Positions 16,786 to 26,923 of a stretch of DNA of 64,000 bases are shown in pieces. A program made the translations under genes and the position numbers. This DNA comes from UBA1181 sp045601045. Lineage in GTDB: Bacteria; Bacteroidota; Bacteroidia; Bacteroidales; Paludibacteraceae. How positions within the stretch are numbered: position 1 is the stretch's first letter; every line of letters starts with the position of its first letter. Location: positions 14,402 through 78,401 of the forward strand of contig JAZRZA010000026.1 of NCBI GenBank assembly GCA_045601045.1, read 5' to 3'. The notes below the pieces were generated by a model that searched no databases, was not told the origin of the DNA, and worked only from the letters and a program-made list of their open reading frames with translations.

Positions 16786-19542
16786 TTAAAAAACGACATT
16801 GACGATTTTACCAGGAACGACAATGATTTTTTTCGGTGTCTTTCCTTCCATATTCTTCGCAAAAACATCAGAAGCAACCACGTTCTTCTCCACCTCCTCT
16901 TTCGGCATATCAGCAGGCAACTCCATTGTTGACTTCACTTTACCATTAAATGAGATGGCGTACTTGCAGTTGGATTCCTTCAGATATTTCTCCTCAAATT
17001 TAGGCCACTCGGCATCACATACCGTCGTATTGTGTCCCAAAAGATGATACAACTCTTCCGAAATGTGTGGAGCGAATGGAGCTAGGAGGACACACAAAGT
17101 CTCCAAAGCCGATTTCTTGTTACACTTCAAAGAAGAGAGCTCGTTCAAGCAAATCATAAAGGCTGCCACGGAAGTGTTGAATGAGAAATTCTCCACGTCG
17201 AATGTCACCTTCTTAATCAACTTATGAAGAGATTTCAACTCTTCGGCGGTCATAGGTTCGTCACTAACGGACAACTCATCCTTAGAGAAGAACAATCCCC
17301 AGAACTTCTTCAAGAATCTATGCACACCATCGATACCATTGGTATCCCAAGGCTTGGATTGCTCCAATGGGCCGAGGAACATCTCATACAAACGAAGGGT
17401 ATCAGCGCCATACTTCTCGACAACAACATCAGGATTAACCACATTGAACATAGACTTGGACATCTTCTCGACAGCCCATCCACAAATATACTTACCATCC
17501 TCCAAGATGAATTCAGCTGCTTTGTAGTCAGGCATCCAGTTTTTGAAAGCCTCAATATCCAAAACATCATTGCTAACGATATTGACGTCCACGTGAATAG
17601 GCGTAACATCGTATTGATCCTTCAGATTCAAAGAGACAAAAGTGTTGGTGTCCTTTATACGATAGACGAAGTTGGAACGGCCTTGGATCATACCTTGGTT
17701 GATCAACTTTTGGAATGGCTCATCCTTGCAAATGACACCAAGGTCAAACAAGAACTTATTCCAGAAACGGCTATAGATCAAGTGACCTGTGGCATGCTCG
17801 GTACCTCCCAAATAGAGGTCAACATTTTGCCAATATCCATTCGCCTCTTCGCTTACCAACGCGTTGTTGTTATGAGGATCCATATAGCGCAAGAAATAAG
17901 CAGAAGAACCAGCGAAGCCAGGCATCGTATTCAACTCATACGGATAACCCTCCTTCGTACACCAATTCTTGGCATGGCCCAATGGTGGTTCGCCGGAAGC
18001 GGTTGGGTGGAAATTCTCGATCTCAGGGAGCTCCAAAGGAAGGGCGTTCTCGTCCATCACCTTAGGCATACCATTCTGATAGTAAACAGGGAATGGTTCT
18101 CCCCAATAACGTTGTCTGCTGAAAATAGCATCTCTCAGACGATAGTTAACCTTTACGCGACCGAGATCATGCTCTTTCACATATTTTTTCGTATAGGCAA
18201 TCGCCTCTTTGACTGTCTTGCCATTCAAGAAGCCGGAATTAGTCATAATTCCATCCTTGGCGTCAAAGCTCTGCTCGCTCACATCACAACCTTCGATAAC
18301 AGGGATGATAGGCAAGTTAAAGTGCTTAGCGAATGCGTAGTCGCGGGAATCGTGCGCAGGAACCGCCATAATAGCGCCTGTTCCATAACCCGACAAAACA
18401 TAATCACTGATCCAAATAGGAATCTCCTTCTCAGTCACAGGGTTTATCGCGTATGCGCCCGTGAATACACCTGTCACCTTTCGATCCGCCAAACGTTCAC
18501 GTTCGGTTCTACGTTTCACGGCAGCTAAATATTCATCAACAGCCGCCTTTTGAGCAGGGGTTGTCACCTTATCCACATAAATGGACTCTGGAGCCAAAAC
18601 CATAAAGGTAACACCAAATATTGTATCCGCACGAGTAGTGAATATTTCAAAATCAAGATCCATATCCTTGATCTTGAATCGCATCTCAGTACCTTCGCTT
18701 CGTCCAATCCAATTGCGTTGGGTCTCCTTCAAAGAGTCTGTCCAATCAATACGGTCAAGGCCTTCCAACAATCTTTGCGCATAAGCGGAGACACGAAGAC
18801 TCCATTGTCTCATGACACGCTGCTCAACAGGGTGACCACCACGGATAGAGACGCCCTCGCTGATCTCGTCGTTTGCAAGAACACATCCCAAGTTAGGACA
18901 GAAGTTCACCTTGGTATCAGCCAAATATGCGATACGATAATTCATCAACACGGCATCCTTCTTAACCTCATCCATAGATTTCCATTCAGAAGCGGAGAAG
19001 GTCATCTCCTCTGAACATGCGGCGTTGACACCAGCAGCGCCATTGGCTTCGAACTTGGCAATCAATTCAGAGATAGGCTTAGCCTTTTCGCAATCATTGT
19101 CATAGTAAGAGTTGAACATCTTGATGAATGCCCACTGTGTCCATTTATAGTAATTAGGCTCACATGTACGCACCTCACGAGACCAATCATAACAGAATCC
19201 GATCTTGTCCAATTGTTCGCGGTAACGATTGATATTCTTCGCAGTGGTAACAGCAGGGTGTTGGCCGGTTTGAATCGCATACTGCTCAGCAGGCAAACCA
19301 TAAGAGTCATAACCCATTGGATGCAATACATTGAAACCACAAAGACGTTTATAACGGCTATAAATATCCGATGCGATATAACCAAGAGGGTGACCTACGT
19401 GTAAACCAGCGCCAGAAGGATACGGGAACATATCCAAAACATAAAATTTAGGACGTGACTTATCAACTTCTACCTTGTAAATGGCATTATCTTTCCAATA
19501 ACTTTGCCACTTCTGCTCTATTTCTCTGAAATTATACTCCAT
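16786..19542 (-). CDS. leuS: Leucyl-tRNA synthetase
   Basis: The chosen start at 19542 gives MEYNFREIEQKWQSYW, the conserved LeuRS beginning; an upstream ATG would add 22 residues without homology. The 918-residue class I synthetase has the HIGH-type motif HVGHPLG, a CP1 editing domain in the middle (TRADTIFGVTFMVLAPE and GTGAIMAVPAHDSRD), and the KMSKS loop (KMSKSMFNVVNPD). It charges tRNA-Leu and hydrolyses mischarged products. Confidence 0.97.
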   Translation of the reverse strand: MEYNFREIEQKWQSYWKDNAIYKVEVDKSRPKFYVLDMFPYPSGAGLHVGHPLGYIASDIYSRYKRLCGFNVLHPMGYDSYGLPAEQYAIQTGQHPAVTTAKNINRYREQLDKIGFCYDWSREVRTCEPNYYKWTQWAFIKMFNSYYDNDCEKAKPISELIAKFEANGAAGVNAACSEEMTFSASEWKSMDEVKKDAVLMNYRIAYLADTKVNFCPNLGCVLANDEISEGVSIRGGHPVEQRVMRQWSLRVSAYAQRLLEGLDRIDWTDSLKETQRNWIGRSEGTEMRFKIKDMDLDFEIFTTRADTIFGVTFMVLAPESIYVDKVTTPAQKAAVDEYLAAVKRRTERERLADRKVTGVFTGAYAINPVTEKEIPIWISDYVLSGYGTGAIMAVPAHDSRDYAFAKHFNLPIIPVIEGCDVSEQSFDAKDGIMTNSGFLNGKTVKEAIAYTKKYVKEHDLGRVKVNYRLRDAIFSRQRYWGEPFPVYYQNGMPKVMDENALPLELPEIENFHPTASGEPPLGHAKNWCTKEGYPYELNTMPGFAGSSAYFLRYMDPHNNNALVSEEANGYWQNVDLYLGGTEHATGHLIYSRFWNKFLFDLGVICKDEPFQKLINQGMIQGRSNFVYRIKDTNTFVSLNLKDQYDVTPIHVDVNIVSNDVLDIEAFKNWMPDYKAAEFILEDGKYICGWAVEKMSKSMFNVVNPDVVVEKYGADTLRLYEMFLGPLEQSKPWDTNGIDGVHRFLKKFWGLFFSKDELSVSDEPMTAEELKSLHKLIKKVTFDVENFSFNTSVAAFMICLNELSSLKCNKKSALETLCVLLAPFAPHISEELYHLLGHNTTVCDAEWPKFEEKYLKESNCKYAISFNGKVKSTMELPADMPKEEVEKNVVASDVFAKNMEGKTPKKIIVVPGKIVNVVF

Positions 19543-19602
19543 AACTATGAAAAATTTACGCGAATTTAATGAAAATAAATAGATGTCACAAAAGAAAGAA
19601 CA

Positions 19603-19639
19603 GGACAAAAAAAGGGTGACGAATAATCGTCACCCTTTT
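19603..19639 (-). terminator. Strong terminator of the type IX secretion operon
   Basis: A perfect 13-bp stem with a 4-nt loop (19610-19622 with 19627-19639, AAAAGGGTGACGA/TCGTCACCCTTTT) is followed by TTTG on the minus strand. T runs on both sides also allow function on the plus strand. Confidence 0.9.
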
Positions 19640-19658
19640 CAATATCATCTTGATAAGA

Positions 19659-20558
19659 TTAATACTCCCACAAGTCATTCTCGAAGTTAGACAACAAAGT
19701 CTTAACCTTCGCTTGCTCTTTTCTTACATCCTCAGAGCTTCTGTTATACTCCAACAAGTTTCTGTTGTAGATATTAGACTCTTTATAGATGTAGCTAGAG
19801 AAACGTCTCTTAACGAAGATATCATCCATTGATGGTCTAGCTCCATTGTTCTTGTCAGTGATAAGGATCTCTTGTTGAGCCAAGAATGGACGCAATGTCT
19901 CAAATGGAACCCAGAAGAGAGGAAACTTTCTCAAACCTGTATCAGTATTCTTAACCATAATAGGGCAGAATGCGATGATACGTGCATTGAAAGTTGAAGT
20001 GATCTTATCGAAATACCAAACTTCCTTAACATAGAACTTGATAACGTCTCTGTTAGGTACGTCTGACTCCTCAACGACGATGATAGAATCATTAGTCAAA
20101 GAATCAGCCTTTACAGTTGCGATGATCTCGAACTTATCAACGATCTCACTGAATGGAATCTCGTGCTCTTTAGTAAAAATCTCACGAGTATCCAAGTACT
20201 CATAAACCTTAATCTTACCTTCTTGAACAAGTCTAAAAATCAGAGTAAAGAAACTTTGTCTGTTGTCTACTGCTTGTTCAGGGTAATACAAAGGATAATT
20301 CATCTTCTCACGCAAGTCGATAGTCCTATAAACAACCTTTTGCCAGAAAATATCGTCTGCACGAGGATTAACCAATTCAATAGGCTCAAGATTCTCTTTT
20401 GGACCACTTGTTGGCATGTTAGACGCGATCTCCACAGAGACATCACCTGACTCATCGAAGAAAGAGTTCTCCTCGAATTGCGCAGATACGGCAGAAGTGG
20501 ACATTGCTGCCAAACCAACAAACAATAATTTGAAAAAATTCTTACTCATAACTTTCAA
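19659..20558 (-). CDS. porN: Type IX secretion ring protein PorN/GldN
   Basis: This 299-residue protein has a signal peptide (to about residue 26, AVSAQ) and the GldN/PorN core: DDIFWQKVVYRTIDLREKMNYPLYYP, VWYFDKITSTFNARIIAFCPI and FPLFWVPFETLRPFLAQQE. In the known system PorN forms a periplasmic ring with the lipoprotein PorK beneath the outer membrane. It is the last gene of the porPKLMN operon and is followed by a strong terminator. Confidence 0.95.
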   Translation of the reverse strand: MKVMSKNFFKLLFVGLAAMSTSAVSAQFEENSFFDESGDVSVEIASNMPTSGPKENLEPIELVNPRADDIFWQKVVYRTIDLREKMNYPLYYPEQAVDNRQSFFTLIFRLVQEGKIKVYEYLDTREIFTKEHEIPFSEIVDKFEIIATVKADSLTNDSIIVVEESDVPNRDVIKFYVKEVWYFDKITSTFNARIIAFCPIMVKNTDTGLRKFPLFWVPFETLRPFLAQQEILITDKNNGARPSMDDIFVKRRFSSYIYKESNIYNRNLLEYNRSSEDVRKEQAKVKTLLSNFENDLWEY

Positions 20559-20572
20559 ACTTTCTAAACTAC

Positions 20573-22192
20573 TTACTTAATTTTAACCTCGAGAGGTGGC
20601 AAGTTACGTTTCATTCCATCTTGTCCGAGAGCAACGATGTTGTTTACGAACACAGACTTTCTGTTAGTCATCTCTCTAAAGATCTTCTTTTGTTTATCGT
20701 TCAATTGATTTCCAGAAGTCTTCTCGATCAAAGTGTTACCCATAGAGTCGAAATAGTTCAAAGCGAATTCCAAAACCTTGTACTTAACGTCCAAGTCAGA
20801 GTCGTTCAACTCAGCAACGATTTGTTGGCAAGTGATCAAACGAGACTTATCGATCGCTTTATCAAAACTAAATCCTCTATATCTGCACTTAACACCTTGC
20901 GCATTGGTGTACTCAACCATTCCTAGTGGATCTGGCAACTTCTTAACACGGAATGTCTTAGTTGCGATGTGTTGAGTCTTACCATCAACTACAGCGCTAA
21001 CTGAGATGTTACAAGGAGTACCTACGGTGCTAGGAACGATAGTCCAACCTGTACCAGTCTTAGTTTGAGACTTACAGTTTGATGGATTGATTTGGATGCT
21101 GCTAGCAGGCACACCTGGAACAGATACACTGATAGGGTTCTTGAATCCGGCGTAGAGCACGTTCATCAAGTCAGCTGACACTGTAGCAGTTGGCTCACCA
21201 ACCATATACTCACTAGAGAAAGGATACTCAACTGTCTCACCATTCTTCTTAGTAAGAGACATAGTACCAGAGTATTTACCAGGACCAACATTACCGCAGA
21301 TAAACTCGTAATGGTTCTTGTCCAATTGCTTACCATTGATAGTGATAACTGGCTTCTTAGTAGAGTCAGTAGCAGCCAAGATAATCTCTGCAGAATACTT
21401 ACCGCCCTTCATGATGTAACTTGAGTTAGGAATTGCGTAAGCTTTAATTTGGTTTACGATGAACGCGTCAGCATCCATAGCACCGATCAAAGCACCCAAA
21501 GCCTCACCTTGAGCCACCTTAACATCATTCTCGATCTTATCCAACACAGTCAAAGAAGCGATTGCAGGCATCTCAGCGAATACTGAGTTCTCCCACTTAA
21601 CCTTACCTTCCTTAGAAACGATGTCCTCAGTAGAGAATGTCTTATCCAAAGCAACTGCTTTGGCAGAGTCAGAAGCCGTTTTTTGTCTCAAAAGGATTGA
21701 CTTCAAGAACTCACGATAATCGTTCATGTGATCCTTCAAGATTTGACCGTTAGTCTTGTTAGTGGCAGGATCTTTCTCTACCAAACCAACTTGATGCACA
21801 ATGTTCAAATCACCAATGTTGAAGCCTTCCTCATCTACAGCGTCAAGTCCCTTAGTTTCGTCACCAGCGACCTTTCTGATAATGTTCAACTTCAAATCAT
21901 CGATATACTTAACAAACGCATCAGATTGTGCAACAACGCTATCAATCTTAGCTTTCTGTCTAATAGCCTTGGTTGAGTCAGAGCTAGACATCAAAGCTGC
22001 GAACTCGCTCTTTCTTTGCTCAACCTTACTATCACTCACCTTCGTATTTTGACGCATGGACGAATCCACCGCCAAGTATCCATTCAAGATCTGGGCAGAC
22101 ACGTTCAATGCAAGCATTGCGGTCAACACCAAATACATCATGGATATCATCTTCTGTCTCGGGGTTTCCGGACAATTTTTAGCGCCACCCAT
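20573..22192 (-). CDS. porM: Type IX secretion motor protein PorM/GldM
   Basis: This 539-residue protein begins MGGAKNCPETPRQKMISMMYLVLTAMLALNVSAQIL, with one transmembrane helix at about residues 16-35. The large periplasmic part has helical then beta-sandwich domains, as in GldM. With PorL it forms the proton-driven inner-membrane motor that powers type IX secretion, its periplasmic arm reaching the PorK/N ring. Its gene lies 14 bp upstream of porN and downstream of porL. Confidence 0.95.
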   Translation of the reverse strand: MGGAKNCPETPRQKMISMMYLVLTAMLALNVSAQILNGYLAVDSSMRQNTKVSDSKVEQRKSEFAALMSSSDSTKAIRQKAKIDSVVAQSDAFVKYIDDLKLNIIRKVAGDETKGLDAVDEEGFNIGDLNIVHQVGLVEKDPATNKTNGQILKDHMNDYREFLKSILLRQKTASDSAKAVALDKTFSTEDIVSKEGKVKWENSVFAEMPAIASLTVLDKIENDVKVAQGEALGALIGAMDADAFIVNQIKAYAIPNSSYIMKGGKYSAEIILAATDSTKKPVITINGKQLDKNHYEFICGNVGPGKYSGTMSLTKKNGETVEYPFSSEYMVGEPTATVSADLMNVLYAGFKNPISVSVPGVPASSIQINPSNCKSQTKTGTGWTIVPSTVGTPCNISVSAVVDGKTQHIATKTFRVKKLPDPLGMVEYTNAQGVKCRYRGFSFDKAIDKSRLITCQQIVAELNDSDLDVKYKVLEFALNYFDSMGNTLIEKTSGNQLNDKQKKIFREMTNRKSVFVNNIVALGQDGMKRNLPPLEVKIK

Positions 22193-22235
22193 AAGTAAAC
22201 TTTCTAATTTTAATTAAAACTAACTAAAGAATAAA

Positions 22236-23084
22236 TTATTTAAGGGTCATAGCGCTAAGCATACCACCATAAACATTGTTCAAGCTCTTCATTTGAGAAG
22301 CCAACAAAGAAACTTGCTTCTTGTACTCCTCTGCCTCAGCAGCTGAACCATTCAAAGAAGACTCGATAGTCTTAACAGCAGCTGCCAAAGTCTTCATAGC
22401 CTCGTTTTGCTCGTTTACAGACTTAACTTGAAGCTCGAATACTGAGTTGATAGTAGAGATGTTCTTGTTGATACCGTCGATTTGATCAGCGAAGTTCTTA
22501 GAACCTTGAGAAGCTGAACCGATGCTAGCAGCGATATTTTGGTAAGAAGATACCAAAGAATCTGAAGACTCCTTCAAGTTAGCTTGAGAGCTTGCGAATG
22601 CGCTAGCAGCAGAAGATGCGGCACGCAAGTTGTTTGTGTACTCATTTGAGACAGCAGCTGCGCTTGACAAGTCGTTCAATTGGCTAGCAGTAGCGTTCAA
22701 GTTATGGATACCATTCTTCAAAGTGTCCAACTCAGCGTTTACAGTCTCTCGGATCTCTGCAAGAGCAAGAGCCTTCTCGTCTTGGCCATTGTTAGCCATA
22801 AGACCATTAGCAGTAGCAGCTCCAACGCCAGCTACACCTTCGTCCTCACCTACCAATTGTGGATAGATTCTATCCCAGTGGTACTCTGTGTGAGGTTTAT
22901 CAAATGCTGACAAAGCGAAAAGGAATGCCTCAGTCAACATACCAGCAGTCAACACAATGCTCGCACCTGGCCAGTGCATGATCTTAAACAACGCACCGAT
23001 AATAACGACAGATGCACCCAAACCATAAGCCAATCCAGTGAATTTCTGATAACCTGGAGATTTTTGTAATTCTGAAAAACTCAT
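22236..23084 (-). CDS. porL: Type IX secretion motor protein PorL/GldL
   Basis: Two hydrophobic helices near the N-terminus (about residues 17-37 and 40-60, with FKIMHWPGASIVL between) match GldL/PorL. The second carries a Glu (TAGMLTEAFLF) at the position expected for proton translocation. The rest (about 100-282) is a cytoplasmic coiled coil rich in Ala, Ser and Asn. At 282 residues the length is typical. Confidence 0.94.
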   Translation of the reverse strand: MSFSELQKSPGYQKFTGLAYGLGASVVIIGALFKIMHWPGASIVLTAGMLTEAFLFALSAFDKPHTEYHWDRIYPQLVGEDEGVAGVGAATANGLMANNGQDEKALALAEIRETVNAELDTLKNGIHNLNATASQLNDLSSAAAVSNEYTNNLRAASSAASAFASSQANLKESSDSLVSSYQNIAASIGSASQGSKNFADQIDGINKNISTINSVFELQVKSVNEQNEAMKTLAAAVKTIESSLNGSAAEAEEYKKQVSLLASQMKSLNNVYGGMLSAMTLK

Positions 23085-23137
23085 TTTAAAATATTTTTAA
23101 GGTTAATAATATTGATTACAAATTAAATACTTTTGAA

Positions 23138-24541
23138 TTAGTCGCCGATGTAGCTACGTACACAACGGAAACCTAAGAATGAACGGTTCTCATTTTGATA
23201 CTCGTAAGTACGAACACCACATTGCAAGAAGACACCAACATCCTTCCATGAACCACCACGGATTACCTTACGTCTCATAACGTCAGCGTCAGAACTCTTA
23301 GCATTGTAATCGTAGCTTGGATTCAAATCGTGTACGAATGTATAGTTAGACTCGTGGTATGCGGAAGAGGTCCACTCAGCAACGTTACCAGCCATATCAT
23401 ACAAACCATACTCATTTGGTGGATAAGAAGCAACCTTAGATGCGATCAAATAACCATCATCGGTATAGTTACCTCTTTGAGGTTTGAAGTTAGCCAAGAA
23501 ACAACCCTTAGCGGTACGGATGTAGTTACCTCCCCAAGGATACATAGACAAGTCTTTACCACCACGTGCAGCGTACTCCCACTCAGCCTCGGTTGGGAGG
23601 CGATAATCTTGTACTCTCACGCCCTTGTTAGCAACTTGGTAAGAGTTGAACAAGAATGTTCTCCAGTGGCAGAATGCTTGAGCTTGCTCCCAAGATACAC
23701 CGACAACAGGATACTCACCATAACCTGGGTGAGCGAAATACATCTTCATGTATGGCTCATTGTAAGCGTAAGTGTAGTCACGAATCCAGCACAATGTATC
23801 AGGATAAATGTTCACACGCTTTACAGAGATAAAGTCTGAACGATGCTTCAACTCACGATAAACAGTGATGTTTTGGATCTCACCATTCTCATTGTAGATA
23901 GTTGTATCCTTCTTAACCATCACATCAGCGCTATCCTTAGTCTTACCCAAACCAGCGATGCTACGGTTGTAACGGCCCAACAATGGATCAAACTTGTTCT
24001 CTTTCTTTGCAGCTTGGATGTAGTCAACCCAAGAATACTTGTACATGTAGATAGCAGCATTCACCTCGTTAGCGAAGTCAATTCTGTCTGCACCTTGATA
24101 GTACATGCTATCCAATACAGCCTTTTGATCCTCAGTTTGCTTTCCCCAAGGAATTTTCTTCTTGTTGTTCAAGATTGGAGTCTCTAACTCATTACCATTC
24201 TTGTCTTGGTAAATCTTGTAAGACTCATCCACGTCAGCCAACTTTTCTCTTGCGATAGAGTCACGTACCCAATGAACGAACTGACGATACTCACCATTGG
24301 TGATCTCTGTCTCATCCATCCAGAAAGCATCCAAAGACACTGTACGGGATTGTGAAGACATAGCCCAGTTTGCATCTTGGTCATTTTGACCCATCGTAAA
24401 GGAACCACGTCTGATGTACAGCATTCCGTAAGGAACTGGCTCCTTCCAAGACTTGTTGTAAACTCCCACCAATTCTCCATTTTCTCCACTGCAGGCAGCG
24501 AGAAGGACGGCGACTAATGAAATAATTAACAGCTTTTTCAT
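23138..24541 (-). CDS. porK: Type IX secretion lipoprotein PorK/GldK
   Basis: A lipobox LLAAC gives Cys17 as the lipidation site. The 467-residue protein has the formylglycine-generating-enzyme-like (SUMF1) fold seen in GldK: RRGSFTMGQND, WMDETEITNGEYRQFVHW, YPVVGVSWEQAQAFCHWR, YRLPTEAEWEYAARGG and the C-terminal FLGFRCVRSY. In this system the fold is structural, forming the outer-membrane-linked ring with PorN. It is the second gene of the operon, after porP. Confidence 0.95.
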   Translation of the reverse strand: MKKLLIISLVAVLLAACSGENGELVGVYNKSWKEPVPYGMLYIRRGSFTMGQNDQDANWAMSSQSRTVSLDAFWMDETEITNGEYRQFVHWVRDSIAREKLADVDESYKIYQDKNGNELETPILNNKKKIPWGKQTEDQKAVLDSMYYQGADRIDFANEVNAAIYMYKYSWVDYIQAAKKENKFDPLLGRYNRSIAGLGKTKDSADVMVKKDTTIYNENGEIQNITVYRELKHRSDFISVKRVNIYPDTLCWIRDYTYAYNEPYMKMYFAHPGYGEYPVVGVSWEQAQAFCHWRTFLFNSYQVANKGVRVQDYRLPTEAEWEYAARGGKDLSMYPWGGNYIRTAKGCFLANFKPQRGNYTDDGYLIASKVASYPPNEYGLYDMAGNVAEWTSSAYHESNYTFVHDLNPSYDYNAKSSDADVMRRKVIRGGSWKDVGVFLQCGVRTYEYQNENRSFLGFRCVRSYIGD

Positions 24542-24589
24542 GATATAAACTACTTTATTATTGTCTTTGTCATTTGTTATTATTTACTA

Positions 24590-25573
24590 CTACAATATTC
24601 GATCACTTTTGTATTTGTTCTTTTTGGTGAACTGAGGTTTGAAGCTATAACGCAAATAGACTTCATGACTTCCCCCCGACCTTATCAACTTCGACGTGGG
24701 TAAATCATAAGAATAACCTAACCGGAGTCCACTTATCACATCCATTCCAAGAATGAACACGAAAGCGTCCCCGAAACGATAAGAAATTCCGCCTCTCACT
24801 CTTTTATTATATTCTAATAAACCCGAAACCTCTGCTTGCCATGATCTAAAGTCCGTCTTCAACATAGCCGACGGTGTCAATGATACTAACGGATTCGACG
24901 TCGAAAAATTGTATCCACCTGTCAAAAAAAACGACCGAGGCATATACAACAAGTACGATTCGCTTCCCAGATCAATTGTTCCCGAATTCAAATGGAGAAC
25001 TGATAGTCCGATGTAGTATTTCTCGTCAGTGTATAAACAACCGAACGACACATCAAATAACATATCACTTAGATCATCCAAAGTAAAACCAGAAACAAAA
25101 GGATCATTCTCCTTGTGGAATTCATCTCCCATCATCACCTTCCCATCATCACCACCTGTCAAATCAACATTCTTCTTGTCAAACGTGTGGTTAATGAAAC
25201 CGACACTCAATCCAAGACTCAACCTTCCACTCCAAAGTTTCGTTTTATACGAATATTGTAAAAGAACGCTTTGGTTTTTAAACAAACCTATCTCGTCACT
25301 TGAAAAGACAATTCCAGCGCCATGTATAGATCTCCCCGCCTTAAAAGGCGCATTGAAAGAGAAATAAACATCTTGCGGTCCACCACTGTATCCTGCCCAC
25401 TGTTTCCGGAAAGCACCGAAAACGCTCATCATATCATTCTCCGCCACCGCTGCGGGATTAGTGGTCGTTGGCAACTCCATATACTGGCTAAATTGAGGCG
25501 TCAACTGAGCCATCGAATTCAAAATTGAAATACTCAGAAAAAAACCGATCAATATCAAATTCTTTTTTCTCAT
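24590..25573 (-). CDS. porP: PorP/SprF-family type IX secretion outer-membrane protein
   Basis: This 327-residue protein has a signal peptide (to about residue 22) followed by AQLTPQFSQYMELPTTTNPAAV, the hallmark start of PorP/SprF proteins. Alternating beta strands indicate an outer-membrane barrel. PorP-family proteins bind the PorK/N ring or the shuttle/anchor complex. It is the promoter-proximal gene of the porPKLMN operon. Confidence 0.93.
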   Translation of the reverse strand: MRKKNLILIGFFLSISILNSMAQLTPQFSQYMELPTTTNPAAVAENDMMSVFGAFRKQWAGYSGGPQDVYFSFNAPFKAGRSIHGAGIVFSSDEIGLFKNQSVLLQYSYKTKLWSGRLSLGLSVGFINHTFDKKNVDLTGGDDGKVMMGDEFHKENDPFVSGFTLDDLSDMLFDVSFGCLYTDEKYYIGLSVLHLNSGTIDLGSESYLLYMPRSFFLTGGYNFSTSNPLVSLTPSAMLKTDFRSWQAEVSGLLEYNKRVRGGISYRFGDAFVFILGMDVISGLRLGYSYDLPTSKLIRSGGSHEVYLRYSFKPQFTKKNKYKSDRIL

Positions 25574-25605
25574 ATTCCAACCACCAGTATGAAGAAAATC
25601 GACAA

Positions 25606-25637
25606 CAATATTACTTCTTTTTACATTAATTCACAAA
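25606..25637 (-). promoter_or_regulatory. Promoter of the porPKLMN operon
   Basis: On the minus strand TTTG (25634-25637) is followed after 20 bases by TAATATTG (25606-25613), one mismatch from TAnnTTTG. It lies about 33 bases before the porP ATG. Confidence 0.6.
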
Positions 25638-25725
25638 TAAAAATTCTCATTTTTTCAGTGTCACAAAGCACTGGAAAATACATATCATTTAAATTCAGTG
25701 AATTAGTGTTTTATTTTTTTATTCA

Positions 25726-25947
25726 TTAATATTCCTCTTCATTGAAAAGGAAATCCTCTTTACTAGGGTAATCGGGCCAAATATCCTCGATACTCTCATA
25801 TATTTCTCCCTCGTCCTCCATCTCTTGCAAGTTCTCCAACACTTCCAAAGGAGCTCCAGAGCGAACCGCAAAATCAACCAACTCATCTTTGGTTGCCGGC
25901 CATGGTGCATCTTCCAACTTTGATGCTAATTCTAATGTCCAATACAT
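25726..25947 (-). CDS. DUF2795 domain protein
   Basis: This 73-residue acidic protein begins MYWTLELASKLEDAPWPATKDELVDFAVRSGAPLEVLENLQ, which matches the small DUF2795 family common in Bacteroidetes. The family fold is a short helical bundle and its function is not known. A -7 box (TACTTTTG, 25989-25996 on the minus strand) lies about 45 bases upstream, so the gene is probably transcribed alone. A shorter overlapping frame in another phase is a shadow. Confidence 0.85.
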   Translation of the reverse strand: MYWTLELASKLEDAPWPATKDELVDFAVRSGAPLEVLENLQEMEDEGEIYESIEDIWPDYPSKEDFLFNEEEY

Positions 25948-26075
25948 AACGAAAAAGAATTAATAGTTTTGTCTCATATTGAGATTTGCAAAAGTATACC
26001 TTTTTTCATTACGAACAACCATTTGCACAAAAAATTTCGCGTGAATAATATCATTATGTCACACTTTTCTTTGTT

Positions 26076-26843
26076 TCATAGGTGAATTCCAGGAAGATAC
26101 CTGACAAAATAATCTTCTTTTTGCAAAGATGAATCCATAAATGCGATGCCTAAACGGAACAAATCCACCGTGACGCGGACCTGTTCTTCCGCCTGAATCC
26201 GACGCCAAACGGCAGTCGCACGTTCATCCTTATATATATCGTTCATCACCACCACAGTATGGTCATGAAATTTTGGTTTCAAAAGAGCGAAACATGCATC
26301 CAAATCCTCAGTGCGAGCATTCAAACAGACGAAATCCACTCGCGCCAGTCCAGCCAGCAGAGAAGGAAGATCAGTTTTCGCCGACGAACCTGCCACACGA
26401 ACATGCTCAAACCCGGCCTTTCCTAGGAAACGAGAGACATGGCCTGCTAGTTCCGAATTCTCTTCAAACGTCACCACGTCTAACTTGGAATTTGGGGCTG
26501 CCATATACATGGCGGAAATTCCCAAACCCAATTTCAACGAAATCACATTCGAAGGTTTATACTTATTCACCAATCGGAACAGAAGTTCTCCTGTGGCAGG
26601 CGAAACTTCATCACGGCACAGTTCAGAAAGGGCAACCTCCCGGCCATCCACCATCAAACTATGTTTAGATGTTCCGTACAAATTCCGCACCTTTTCGACA
26701 AGGCTATATTTATAATAAGGTAACTCCTCCCTGATCACATTCGTGACCAAGTCAAAAGCGAACGGTGAATGGACACCGTATCCGCGCCAATGGCGGGAAC
26801 AGAGCAAATACCTCAAATAATTCTTGAAATAGTGGAACGTCAT
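26076..26843 (-). CDS. Class I SAM-dependent methyltransferase, Bacteroidetes type
   Basis: The start at 26843 (MTFHYFKNYLRYLLCSRHWRGYGVHSPFAFDLV) is preferred because homologues begin with this basic, aromatic segment; an upstream ATG adds 19 residues that look like a shadow. The 255-residue protein has a weak Rossmann methyltransferase core: VISLKLGLGISAMYMAA, LDVVTFEENSELAGHV and VDFVCLNAR. The usual glycine motif is degenerate (LGLGIS). Substrate unknown. Confidence 0.7.
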   Translation of the reverse strand: MTFHYFKNYLRYLLCSRHWRGYGVHSPFAFDLVTNVIREELPYYKYSLVEKVRNLYGTSKHSLMVDGREVALSELCRDEVSPATGELLFRLVNKYKPSNVISLKLGLGISAMYMAAPNSKLDVVTFEENSELAGHVSRFLGKAGFEHVRVAGSSAKTDLPSLLAGLARVDFVCLNARTEDLDACFALLKPKFHDHTVVVMNDIYKDERATAVWRRIQAEEQVRVTVDLFRLGIAFMDSSLQKEDYFVRYLPGIHL

Positions 26844-26923
26844 AAATACCGAGACAAACAAATCGCCAAAACAAAAAGAGATGGAGACCGAAGCCCCCAT
26901 CCCTTATCCTATTTCGCAAGACA

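Noticed and set aside
19543..19608. 22-residue upstream extension of LeuRS
   Set aside because: Homologues begin with MEYNFxxIExKWQ; the extension has no family likeness.
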